A DNA stretch of 8,735 bases from Armatimonadetes bacterium RBG_19FT_COMBO_69_19 (GTDB lineage Bacteria; Sysuimicrobiota; Sysuimicrobiia; Sysuimicrobiales; Kaftiobacteriaceae). The notes beneath the pieces were generated by a model. It worked only from the letters and a program-made list of their open reading frames with translations. It did not search any database and had not been told where the DNA came from. Positions 1 to 6,679 of the stretch are shown piece after piece; within the stretch, counting starts at the first letter, position 1; every line of letters starts with the position of its first letter. A program made the position numbers and the translations under genes. The stretch covers positions 5,529 through 14,263 of the forward strand of contig MENB01000055.1 in the NCBI GenBank assembly GCA_001768125.1, in the 5' to 3' direction.

Positions 1-1646
1 ATGGAGGTGCGCCCCTTCAGCACCTTCCGCAGCGCATCCTGGATGAGGATCTCGGTTTCAGTATCGACACTGCTCGTGGCCTCGTCGAGCACCAGGAGGA
101 TCTCCGGGTTGTGCGCGAGCGCCCGGGCGAAAGCGATGAGCTGGCGCTGCCCGGCGGACAGCGTCGCGCCCCGCTCCACGACCTCGGTGGCGTAGCCCTG
201 CGGCAGGCGGTCGATGAACCGCTGCGCGTTCACGAACTCGGCGGCGCGGTGCAGCTGCTCATCGCTGATCTCGGTATTGCCGAGGCGGATGTTGGACGCG
301 ATCGTGCCGGAGAACAGGAAGACATCCTGCAGCACCAGCCCGACGTGGCGCCGCAGGTCGCGCTGGCGGTAGGCGCGCACGTCTCGGCCATCGACCAGCA
401 CCTGTCCGCGCTGGGGGTCGTGGAAGCGCGTGATGAGGTTGATGATCGACGTCTTCCCGGCGCCGGTGTGCCCAACAAACGCCACGCTCTCCCCCGCTCG
501 GATGCGGAAGGACACCCCCTTGAGCACCCAGTCCGGGCTCCCGTCGCCGTTGCCGGTAGCATCATCATACGCGAACCAGACGTCCCGGAACTCGACCTCG
601 CCGCGCACCCGCTCGAGCGGGACGGCGTCGGCGGCGTCCCGCACCACGACGGGCTCGTCGAGCACGCGGAAGATGCGCTCCGAGGATGCCATCGCGGCCT
701 GCAGGATATTGTACTTCTCCGCCAGGTCCTGGATCGGCCGGAAGAACCGCTCCGTGTACTGAATCAGCGCGACGAGCGCGCCGAGCGTCACCGCACCCCG
801 CACCACCTCGCCGCCGCCGTACCAGATAAGCAGCGCGGTGGCGACCGCCCCGAAGAACCCCGCCAGTGGGAAGAACAGCGACATGTAGTGCACGGCCTGC
901 AGGTTGCTGTCCAGGTGATCGCGGTTGAGGTCGTCGAACCGCCGGAAGTTCTTCGGCGCCCGGTTGAACAGCTGCGCCACCGGCATCCCCATGATGTTCT
1001 CGTTCAGGTAAGCGTTGATCCGGGCGATGCGGATGCGGACCGCGCGGTAGCTGTCCCGCATCTTCGTCTGGAACCAGAACGTGGTAAAGACGAGCACCGG
1101 CAGCACGGCGAAAGCCACCAGGGCCAGCCGCCACTCGAGCAGCAGCATCGCGACGACGATGCCCGAAAGCATGACCAGATCCCCGATGATCGTCACGACG
1201 CCCGAGGTGACCATCTCGTAGAGCGTGTCCACGTCGTTCGTGATCCGGGTCATCAGCCTTCCGACGGGATTGCGCGTGAAGAAGGAGACCGCCAGATGCT
1301 GCAGATGGCTGAACAGCGCCATGCGCAGGTCGTACATGACGTTTTGCCCGACGACCTGCATGATGAAGTTCTGCGCGTACCGGAAGGCGAACGCCCCCAG
1401 CAGCGTGGCGAGGTAGAAGACCGCCACGCGACCTACGCCGGCCAGGTCGCCCCGGCTGATATGCCGGTCGATCGCCACCTTGACGAAGTAGGGCCCGAGC
1501 AGGTCCATCCCCGCGGTGAGCAGCAGCAGGACGACCGACAGCACGACCGGCCAGCGGTACGGACGCAGATAGGTCAGCAGGCGGCGCATCAGCCGCGCGT
1601 CGTAGGCCCGGCCCAAGATCTCGTCTTCCTGGAAATGGGTGCTCAT
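1..1646 (-). CDS. ABC exporter half-transporter, ATPase-competent subunit (partial at 3' end)
   Basis: Second subunit of a heterodimeric type IV ABC exporter (transmembrane domain fused to an ATPase domain), acting in the inner membrane. I read 548 codons; the frame is still open at base 1, so the C-terminus with the H-loop lies outside the window. The start ATG (1646-1644) overlaps the TGA of the upstream ABC gene by 4 nt, and the protein opens MSTHFQEDEILGRAYDARL, a start typical of YheH/BmrD-like subunits. The first ~330 residues are the membrane domain. Walker A GHTGAGKT is at residues 392-399, the signature is LSAGQ (496-500, not LSGGQ), and Walker B ends LDEATSS with D521-E522, so the catalytic glutamate is present. 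Together with its neighbour this gives one competent and one degenerate ATP site, as known for TM287/288 and BmrCD. The substrate cannot be told from sequence; lipids or multiple drugs are usual in the family. Confidence 0.95.
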   Translation of the reverse strand, partial: MSTHFQEDEILGRAYDARLMRRLLTYLRPYRWPVVLSVVLLLLTAGMDLLGPYFVKVAIDRHISRGDLAGVGRVAVFYLATLLGAFAFRYAQNFIMQVVGQNVMYDLRMALFSHLQHLAVSFFTRNPVGRLMTRITNDVDTLYEMVTSGVVTIIGDLVMLSGIVVAMLLLEWRLALVAFAVLPVLVFTTFWFQTKMRDSYRAVRIRIARINAYLNENIMGMPVAQLFNRAPKNFRRFDDLNRDHLDSNLQAVHYMSLFFPLAGFFGAVATALLIWYGGGEVVRGAVTLGALVALIQYTERFFRPIQDLAEKYNILQAAMASSERIFRVLDEPVVVRDAADAVPLERVRGEVEFRDVWFAYDDATGNGDGSPDWVLKGVSFRIRAGESVAFVGHTGAGKTSIINLITRFHDPQRGQVLVDGRDVRAYRQRDLRRHVGLVLQDVFLFSGTIASNIRLGNTEISDEQLHRAAEFVNAQRFIDRLPQGYATEVVERGATLSAGQRQLIAFARALAHNPEILLVLDEATSSVDTETEILIQDALRKVLKGRTS

Positions 1647-3394
1647 GTCCGCTCGAGGTCGACCTCGGCCTCTTCCAGCTCCTGCTCCAGCAGCTGCTTC
1701 TGGTACAGGTCGGCATACAGCCCGCCCTGGACCAGGAGCTCGTCGTGGGTCCCCCGCTCGACGATCCGGCCGTCGTCCAGCACGACGATGAGGTCGGCGT
1801 GGCGGACCGTGGAGATGCGGTGGGAGATGAGGATGGCGGTGCGCGTGGCCATCACCCCGCGCAGCCGGGAGAGGATCTCTTCCTCCGTGCTCGTGTCCAC
1901 CGAACTGAGCGCATCGTCGAGGATCAGGATGCGGGGATCGCGGGCCACCGCCCTGGCGATGGCGGCGCGCTGCTTCTGCCCGCCCGAGAGCGTCACCCCG
2001 CGCTCGCCCACGACCGTGTCGTAGCCTTTGGGGAAGTCGGCCACGTCGCGGACCAGCGCGGAGACTTCCGCCGCGCGCTGGACGAGCGCGTCCTCCGCGG
2101 CCTCCACACCGTAGCCGATGTTCTCCCGCAGCGTGTCCGAGAACAGGAAAGTGTCCTGCGGCACGAAGCCGATCTGCCGGCGCAGGTCGTCGAGCGGGAT
2201 GCGCCGGACGTCCGTCCCATCGATCAGCACCTGGCCCCCGGTCACGTCGAACAGCCGCGGGATGAGATTGACCAGCGTGCTCTTGCCGCTGCCGGTGGGA
2301 CCCACGATCGCCACGGTGTGACCCGCGGGGATTTGCAGCGAGATGTCGCGCAGCACCGGCGTGCCGTCATAGGCGAAGGTCACGCCGCGGAACTCCAGCT
2401 CGCCCCGCATCGCCGGCACCGGCCGCGGGTCGGGGTAGTCGGCGATCGCCGGGTGCTGGGAGAAGATCTCGTCGAGGCGTTTCATCGAGGCCAGCCCGCG
2501 CTGCATGAGGTTGACCACCCAGCCGAGTGCGATCATCGGCCAGGCCAGCAGGCCGAGATAGGCCGTGAACTGGACGAACTGTCCGATCGTGATCCGCCCG
2601 CGGATCACGGCGTCGCCGCCCTGCCACAGCAGCATGACCGCGGCGAGGCCGAGGAAGAGATCGATCAGCGGCCACAGCGCCCCCGAGGTCTTGATCACGC
2701 CCATGTTGCGCCGGATGTACTCGCGGTTCAGGACCGCGAAAGCCTCGATCTCGTACGGCTCCTGCGCGAATGCCTTCACGACGCGGATACCCGAGAAGTT
2801 CTCCTGCGCCTTCGCGGAGATGGTGCTGAACTGGTCCTGCACCGTCTCGAACTGGGCGTGGATCCGTGGGGCCAGCGCGATGAACGTCAGGCTGACCAGC
2901 GGCAGCATGAACATCATGGCCAGGGTCAATCGCACGTCCACCGTAAGCATGAAGCCGACAGCGATGGCGAAGGTGATAATCGTGCTGAACCCATGCATCA
3001 GCCCCGGCCCGAGGAACCGCTGGACCGTGTTCAGGTCATTCACGGCGCGGGCCATGAGGTCGCCGGTGCGCGTGTGGTGGAAGAATCCCAGGTGCATCCG
3101 CTGGAGATGCGCGAAGTAGTCGTTCCGCATCTCGTACTCGATCCGCCGCGAGGCGCCGAAGATGCTCATCCGCCAGAAGTAGCGCAGGATGACCACACTG
3201 GTGTGGATCCCAATCAGGCCCAGGGCGTAGATGCCGAGCTGGCGCATCGAGATCCCGCGGGCGATGCCGTCCACGGCCAGGCGCACGAGGATGGGGTTCA
3301 CCATCAGCAGCAGCGCGGCGCCGATGCTGAGCAGGAAGCCGGTCGCGTACGCCCGGCGGTACCGCATGATATACGCGCGCAGCCTGGGGCTCAT
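1643..3394 (-). CDS. ABC exporter half-transporter, degenerate-site subunit
   Basis: Complete 583-residue half-transporter, normal length for the family. The N-terminal ~310 residues are hydrophobic with about six membrane segments and carry the usual intracellular-loop pattern (HHTRTGDLMARAVNDLNTV). The ATPase domain has Walker A GPTGSGKS (365-372), the Q-loop in FVPQDTFLFSD, a canonical LSGGQ (469-473), Walker B ILILDDALSSVD with D493 followed by D494 in place of the catalytic glutamate, and the H-loop ISHR with H525. Asp at the glutamate position with an intact signature is the mark of the degenerate subunit of heterodimeric exporters; its LSGGQ would complete the competent site formed with the partner's Walker motifs. 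The start ATG overlaps the stop of the upstream QW-repeat gene (tcat at 3391-3394), and its own stop overlaps the start of the partner, so the subunits are probably made in a coupled fashion. The C-terminus is acidic and likely helical (QKQLLEQELEEAEVDLE). Confidence 0.96.
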   Translation of the reverse strand: MSPRLRAYIMRYRRAYATGFLLSIGAALLLMVNPILVRLAVDGIARGISMRQLGIYALGLIGIHTSVVILRYFWRMSIFGASRRIEYEMRNDYFAHLQRMHLGFFHHTRTGDLMARAVNDLNTVQRFLGPGLMHGFSTIITFAIAVGFMLTVDVRLTLAMMFMLPLVSLTFIALAPRIHAQFETVQDQFSTISAKAQENFSGIRVVKAFAQEPYEIEAFAVLNREYIRRNMGVIKTSGALWPLIDLFLGLAAVMLLWQGGDAVIRGRITIGQFVQFTAYLGLLAWPMIALGWVVNLMQRGLASMKRLDEIFSQHPAIADYPDPRPVPAMRGELEFRGVTFAYDGTPVLRDISLQIPAGHTVAIVGPTGSGKSTLVNLIPRLFDVTGGQVLIDGTDVRRIPLDDLRRQIGFVPQDTFLFSDTLRENIGYGVEAAEDALVQRAAEVSALVRDVADFPKGYDTVVGERGVTLSGGQKQRAAIARAVARDPRILILDDALSSVDTSTEEEILSRLRGVMATRTAILISHRISTVRHADLIVVLDDGRIVERGTHDELLVQGGLYADLYQKQLLEQELEEAEVDLERT

Positions 3395-4209
3395 GGTGAC
3401 GGCACGCCGAATGCGAGCAGGGCGCCGAGCGCCCGCAGTGAGAGGTCGACCTCCCGGTCCGCGCCGTGCTCACTGCTCCAGCCCCCGTCCTCCCGCTGCA
3501 GGCCGAGCACGCGGCGCAGCCCCCAGGCCGCGAGCGGCTCTTCCGCGGGATAGCCCGCGGCATGGAGGGCCCCGAGCAAATCCACGAGACGATCCGCGCT
3601 CCATGCCTCCGGCGCCAACCGTCCAAGGGCTTCCATGCCGGCGGTTGTGATCGCGACGTTCGGGCCCTCGACCACGGCGCAGAGCGCCGTGACGAGCGCG
3701 GCGATCTGCACCGGCTCGTCCTCCGGCCACCCGGTCTCCCGCGATGCCCGGAGCGTCGCGAAGGCGCGCTGCACGCTGTCGTGACGCGGACCGAGCAGGC
3801 GCGCTAGCCAGAACGCGGCCAGCGCGGTGCAGTACGCCCGGCCGGCGCCGTGCCCGGGGCGGGTGAGCGGGGGCGGGTCGTACTTCACGAGGGCGGGACT
3901 CTCCTCCCAGGTTCCGTCCGGTCGCTGGACGGTGAGCAGGAACGCCGCGGCGCGCTCCGCCTGCGACGAGCCGGAAAGACGAAGGTCCTGCAGCCACAGC
4001 AGGGCGGTCGCGGTCGACGTCACAGCCGACGGGCGGCCCGGGATCATCTGGTAGGGAAAACCCCCATCCTCATTCTGGCGCGTCACCAGCACGCGCGCCG
4101 CCTTCTGCTCAGGACGCTCCCGGCCGAGCAGCCCGGCCAGCCGCCCGCGCTCCAGCTCGTCGCCGTTCTCTTGGGTGAAGGCGATGGCTCTCGGCAGATA
4201 GTCGCTCAT
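3391..4209 (-). CDS. Small prenyltransferase/squalene-oxidase-repeat (QW-motif) protein
   Basis: A 272-residue protein starting MSDYLPRAIAF. I chose the ATG at 4209 because it overlaps the TGA of the PxpA-like gene by 4 nt; the 32-codon upstream extension would lie entirely within that gene. Three QW-like motifs of the form QxxDGxF/W are visible: QNEDGGF (45-51), QRPDGTW (95-101) and QREDGGW (238-244), set among alpha-helical Ala/Leu-rich segments. This is the pattern of the alpha-alpha toroid shared by squalene-hopene cyclases, prenyltransferase beta subunits and similar proteins. It is much shorter than a squalene-hopene cyclase (about 630 residues), and I see no DXDD protonation motif, so cyclase activity is unlikely. 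No signal peptide is visible, so it is presumably cytoplasmic. A binding or regulatory role is possible, but the function is unknown. It sits directly before the ABC exporter pair in the operon. Confidence 0.85.
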   Translation of the reverse strand: MSDYLPRAIAFTQENGDELERGRLAGLLGRERPEQKAARVLVTRQNEDGGFPYQMIPGRPSAVTSTATALLWLQDLRLSGSSQAERAAAFLLTVQRPDGTWEESPALVKYDPPPLTRPGHGAGRAYCTALAAFWLARLLGPRHDSVQRAFATLRASRETGWPEDEPVQIAALVTALCAVVEGPNVAITTAGMEALGRLAPEAWSADRLVDLLGALHAAGYPAEEPLAAWGLRRVLGLQREDGGWSSEHGADREVDLSLRALGALLAFGVPSP

Positions 4210-4949
4210 GTGCCCATCCGTGCCAGCCGGACGCCGGACGCCTCGAGCGCCGCGCGCACCGCGGCGGCGATGCCGGGGCTCCCCGGGGTGTCGGCGTGGA
4301 TGCACAACGTCTCCGCCCGCACGCGGAGGTCGGCACCGTCGATCGATGCCACGACGCCCTCCCGCACCAGGCGCATGGCCCGGGCCGCGGCGTACTGTGG
4401 ATCGGTGATGAGCGCCCCGGGGTGGTCCCGTGAGACGAGCCGTCCATCCGGCGTGTACGCCCGGTCGATGAACGCTTCCTCCACCGTGCGGATCCCCATA
4501 CCCCGGAGCACGCCGGCCATCCGCGATCCGGCCAGCGCGACCACGAGAAGTCCGCGGTCGACGGCCCTCACCGCTTCACCGATCGCGCGCGCAACCTCGT
4601 GATCGTCGACCGCGACGTTGTACAGCGCACCGTGGGCTTTCACGTGGACCAGCGCACCGCCTTCCTCGCGCGTGACCCGGGCCAGCCGGTCGATCTGCCC
4701 GGCAAGCGAGACGACGAGCACCTCATGCGGAAGGTCGAGGGGGCGGCGGCCGAAACCCTCGCGGTCCGGGTACGATGGGTGCGCGCCGATGCCGACCCCG
4801 CGGGCAAGCGCCAGGCGCACGGCCTGCCGCATGGTGCCCTCATCCCCGGCGTGCCCTCCGCTGGCGATGTTGGCGGACGTGATGATGGCCAGCAGTGGCG
4901 CGTCGGAAGGGGCGCCTTCGCCGAGGTCGGCGTTGAGGTCGATGCTCAC
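4206..4949 (-). CDS. pxpA: LamB/YcsF family protein, 5-oxoprolinase subunit A-like
   Basis: A 247-residue protein, close in length to E. coli PxpA (about 244). In the family, PxpA works with PxpB and PxpC to open 5-oxoproline to glutamate using ATP. The family motifs are in order: DLNADLGEG near the N-terminus (4-12), SANIASGGHAGD (25-36), GAHPSYPDREGFGRR (55-69), HVKAHGALYN (102-111), EEAFIDRAYTPDGRLVSR (157-174) and ETLCIHADTPG (213-223). The start is GTG at 4949, not ATG: it gives the expected N-terminus MSIDLNAD and overlaps the TGA of the hydrolase gene by 4 nt (GTGA). The longer open frame up to 5456 lies inside the hydrolase gene and reads as out-of-frame sequence. From memory of the family, several motif positions differ from the usual form: GG for GF in the HAGD motif, KAHG for KPHG, and HAD for HGD. 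No pxpB or pxpC is in the window, so the oxoprolinase role is inferred from the family and less certain than the family assignment. Confidence 0.92.
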   Translation of the reverse strand: MSIDLNADLGEGAPSDAPLLAIITSANIASGGHAGDEGTMRQAVRLALARGVGIGAHPSYPDREGFGRRPLDLPHEVLVVSLAGQIDRLARVTREEGGALVHVKAHGALYNVAVDDHEVARAIGEAVRAVDRGLLVVALAGSRMAGVLRGMGIRTVEEAFIDRAYTPDGRLVSRDHPGALITDPQYAAARAMRLVREGVVASIDGADLRVRAETLCIHADTPGSPGIAAAVRAALEASGVRLARMGT

Positions 4950-5656
4950 GTGGTCTCGAATGGCCGGAGGAACTCCGCGATGGCCTCGTTCACCGCGCGC
5001 GGCTGCTCCAGCATCACCATATGGCCGGCCCGGGGGATGACCACCAGGCGGGCGCCGGGGATGCGGTCGCGCAGGTACTCCGAGTACTTCAGGGGCGTCA
5101 TGCGATCCTCCTCGCCGCAGAGAATCAGCGTGGGCAGCGCGACCTCGTGCACGCGGTCCATGAGGTCGAACCGGTTCGCCGCCCAGAAGTCGTCGTGCAC
5201 CACCGTCGGCGGGACGGCGCGCAGCGCCCGGCGGGCGCGCTCCACGACCCGCGGCGCCGCCTCCGGGGCGAACCACCAGCGGAGGAGCTCCTCCACCGCG
5301 GCCGCGTAGTCGGCCCGGATCTGGTCGAAGAACTCCTGACGCACGCGCAGCCGCGCCCCCGCCCCCACGAGGATCAGCGCGCGCAGCCGGTCGGGCGCAT
5401 CGAGGGCGGCCTGCAGGGCCACGGCCGATCCCAGGGAGTGCCCGCCGAGGACGCACGGAACGAGCCCGCGGTCGTCCATGAACCGCCGGACCCAGCCGGC
5501 CATGTCCGCGACGGTAGACAGCCCCGGGCCCTCGGGGTGGCCGGGGAGGTCGGGCGCGACCGCGCGCGGGAAGGCCAGGAGCTGGTTCTGCCAGAGCCCG
5601 CCCACACCCCCACCCCCATGGATCAGCACGAGGGGGACGAGCGGGAGTGGCGGCAT
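4946..5656 (-). CDS. Alpha/beta hydrolase
   Basis: A 236-residue single-domain alpha/beta-hydrolase-fold enzyme, probably an esterase or related hydrolase in the cytoplasm. The oxyanion-hole region VLIHGGGG is at residues 10-17, and the nucleophile elbow GGHSLG places the catalytic serine at S74. The acid is probably D184 in CGEEDRMTP, and the histidine is H212 in AGHMVMLEQP. The triad is therefore complete. A cap region lies between roughly residues 105 and 170. No signal peptide is visible. The start ATG at 5656 is 8 nt after the stop of a truncated VOC reading frame and has no recognisable Shine-Dalgarno sequence (taaccggtcgc precedes it), so its translation may depend on the upstream short frame. 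The stop overlaps the GTG of the pxpA-like gene. The substrate is unknown; VOC-type dioxygenases and such hydrolases often sit side by side, which may explain the remnant upstream. Confidence 0.93.
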   Translation of the reverse strand: MPPLPLVPLVLIHGGGGVGGLWQNQLLAFPRAVAPDLPGHPEGPGLSTVADMAGWVRRFMDDRGLVPCVLGGHSLGSAVALQAALDAPDRLRALILVGAGARLRVRQEFFDQIRADYAAAVEELLRWWFAPEAAPRVVERARRALRAVPPTVVHDDFWAANRFDLMDRVHEVALPTLILCGEEDRMTPLKYSEYLRDRIPGARLVVIPRAGHMVMLEQPRAVNEAIAEFLRPFETT

Positions 5657-5664
5657 GCGACCGG

Positions 5665-5748
5665 TTAGTTGGGGACCGTCGTGTAGAACTGGGTCGCGCG
5701 CTGGATGTCGGAGCTGATCAGCGTGATGTGATGCAGCCCGGCCAGCAT
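5665..5748 (-). pseudogene. Truncated N-terminus of a VOC/glyoxalase-family (ring-cleaving dioxygenase-like) gene
   Basis: A 27-codon frame ending in TAA. Its start, MLAGLHHITLISSDIQRATQ, followed by FYTTV, is what one expects at the N-terminus of VOC-superfamily ring-cleaving dioxygenases: a metal-ligand His in the LHHITL strand, then a helix ending in FYT. The expected continuation (LGxxLVKxTVN and onward) is missing in all three frames. Instead PN and a stop follow, then 8 nt to the hydrolase ATG, so most of the gene appears deleted. The start is supported by an AAGGA ribosome binding site 9 nt upstream (see 5758-5763). It could be a dead remnant or a short leader peptide kept because it couples translation into the hydrolase gene. 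Confidence 0.6.
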
Positions 5749-5752
5749 GGCG

Positions 5753-6046
5753 CTAGATCCTTCGGTCGGAAGGGAAACGGCGGGCGCCGGGGTGAACGCG
5801 GAAGCCTTCAAGATACCTGCGCGCGGCCTCGACGCGCTTGAAGATGCGCGTCTCCCAGTCCGGGGCCGTGAGGTCGGCTTCAGGCATGAACAGCAGCGCG
5901 GCGGCTTCACCGAGCCGCAGCCCGTACTCCACCCCCGGGTACGGGTCCGTCATGCTGCGCACGTTCCCGCGATCGAGGGCCAATCGCGGATCCACGCGGG
6001 CGATGACCTGCTGGAGCCTGCCGACCGCGTCGCGTTCGGGAATCAT
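5753..6046 (-). CDS. Small hypothetical protein
   Basis: A 97-residue protein starting MIPERDAVGRLQQVIARVD; I do not recognise its family. It is soluble in character, with no membrane segment or signal peptide. Its central part (PYPGVEYGLRLGEAAALLFM) is followed by an acidic stretch (PEADLTAPDWE) and a basic helix (RIFKRVEAARRYLEGF), and the tail is basic. The composition is balanced and unlike the Arg/Pro/Ser-rich shadow frames nearby, and an identifiable promoter-like -10 and a start lie at the correct edge, so I take it as a real gene. It is the first gene of the minus-strand string: its TAG at 5755 is 4 nt from the ATG of the VOC remnant, inside that frame's ribosome-binding spacer. The ATG at 6046 has no Shine-Dalgarno sequence and may be used leaderless. 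An internal start such as the Met of MTDPYPG is a possible alternative. Confidence 0.65.
   Translation of the reverse strand: MIPERDAVGRLQQVIARVDPRLALDRGNVRSMTDPYPGVEYGLRLGEAAALLFMPEADLTAPDWETRIFKRVEAARRYLEGFRVHPGARRFPSDRRI
5758..5763 (-). promoter_or_regulatory. Ribosome binding site of the truncated VOC frame
   Basis: On the minus strand GAAGGA is followed by a 9-nt spacer and the ATG at 5748. The spacer contains the TAG stop of the upstream small gene. This is one of the clearest Shine-Dalgarno sequences in the minus-strand gene string, although the frame it serves is only 27 codons long. Confidence 0.6.
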
Positions 6047-6054
6047 CGGATTCT

Positions 6055-6084
6055 ATTGTACGCTAGAACCAAAGAGACGAACAA
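6055..6084 (-). promoter_or_regulatory. Candidate sigma70-type promoter of the minus-strand operon
   Basis: On the minus strand TACAAT (6060-6055) matches the -10 consensus at five of six positions. About 18 nt upstream is TTGTTC, a weak -35 (TTG matches). Only 8 nt separate the -10 box from the ATG at 6046, so a transcript starting at the usual distance would have almost no leader. It lies in the 58-bp spacer between the divergent small gene and the thioredoxin-like gene, locally the most AT-rich stretch. Confidence 0.45.
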
Positions 6085-6104
6085 CGCGTGAGGGGTTGCC
6101 TCCG

Positions 6105-6668
6105 ATGATCGACTGGCAGGAGCTATACGCCCGCGCACTCCTATACCACGACTTCTTGGCCCGCTACGGGACCGAGGCGCATCGGGAGCGCTGGAAAGGG
6201 ATGTTCGAACGCGTCGCGCTCACGCCCGCCCACCGGGAGCTGCTCGCCGGATTCCCAAGGCAGATGCACCTCCTCTGCCTGGCCGGCGCCTGGTGCGGCG
6301 ATTGCGTGCGGGAAGGCGCCGTCCTGCAGCGCATCGCCGAGTCGTCATCGAAGATCGGGCTGCGCTTCCTCGACCGCGACGACACGCCTGACCTCACCAC
6401 GGCCCTCGCCCTGAATGGAGGCCTGCGCATCCCCGTCGTCGTGTTCCTGAGCGAAGACTACCTCGAGTGCGCGCGGTACGGCGAGCGCACGCTGGCCACC
6501 TACCGGAAGATGGCCGCGGAGAAACTGGGACCGAACTGCCCGACGGGTATCGTGCCCCCCGGCGGAGAGTACCTGGGCACGGTCACCGCGGAGTGGATCG
6601 ACGAGATCGAGCGCGTGCAGCTGATGCTGCGGCTGTCGCCGCGGCTGCGCGCGCTGCACGGCGACTGA
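6105..6668 (+). CDS. Thioredoxin-family protein with WCGDC motif
   Basis: A 187-residue cytoplasmic protein with a thioredoxin fold (likely the Thioredoxin_9-type group). It starts MIDWQELYARALLYHDF. After an N-terminal helical part of ~50 residues comes strand MHLLCLAGAWCGDC with redox-type cysteines C64 and C67 (WCGDC, residues 63-67), then a helix (VREGAVLQRIAES). RIPVVVFLSED supplies the expected cis-proline, P110. A third cysteine (C122) and a fourth (C145) are outside the motif. There is no signal peptide or membrane anchor. The open frame extends upstream to 5838, but I chose the ATG at 6105 because GAGGGG (6090-6095) lies 9 nt before it and the upstream part overlaps the divergent gene. 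A likely role is thiol-disulfide exchange, but the physiological partner is unknown. It is transcribed divergently from the operon to its left. Confidence 0.9.
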   Translation: MIDWQELYARALLYHDFLARYGTEAHRERWKGMFERVALTPAHRELLAGFPRQMHLLCLAGAWCGDCVREGAVLQRIAESSSKIGLRFLDRDDTPDLTTALALNGGLRIPVVVFLSEDYLECARYGERTLATYRKMAAEKLGPNCPTGIVPPGGEYLGTVTAEWIDEIERVQLMLRLSPRLRALHGD

Positions 6669-6679
6669 CGCGCATCGGG

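Noticed and set aside
565..1716. A 383-codon minus-strand frame within the second ABC gene
   Set aside because: It is the out-of-phase reading of the same strand. The correct frame starts at 1646 and gives the membrane domain and ATPase motifs.
111..2024. A 637-codon plus-strand open frame
   Set aside because: It lies opposite the two ABC genes, whose motifs are unmistakable on the minus strand. The translation is rich in His, Arg, Asp, Glu and Pro with no domain, a usual mirror effect in GC-rich DNA.
1745..3553. A 602-codon plus-strand open frame
   Set aside because: Antisense to the complete ABC gene, with low-complexity charged composition and no family signature.
4950..5456. N-terminal extension of the PxpA-like protein
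   Set aside because: The extra ~169 residues are Arg/Pro/Ala-rich and coincide with the hydrolase gene in another frame. Family length and the GTGA overlap support the GTG at 4949.
5749..5910. Longer start for the truncated VOC frame
   Set aside because: The upstream part overlaps the small hypothetical gene and reads as Arg/Ser/Pro-rich shadow sequence, whereas ATG 5748 has its own ribosome binding site and begins the VOC-like motif.
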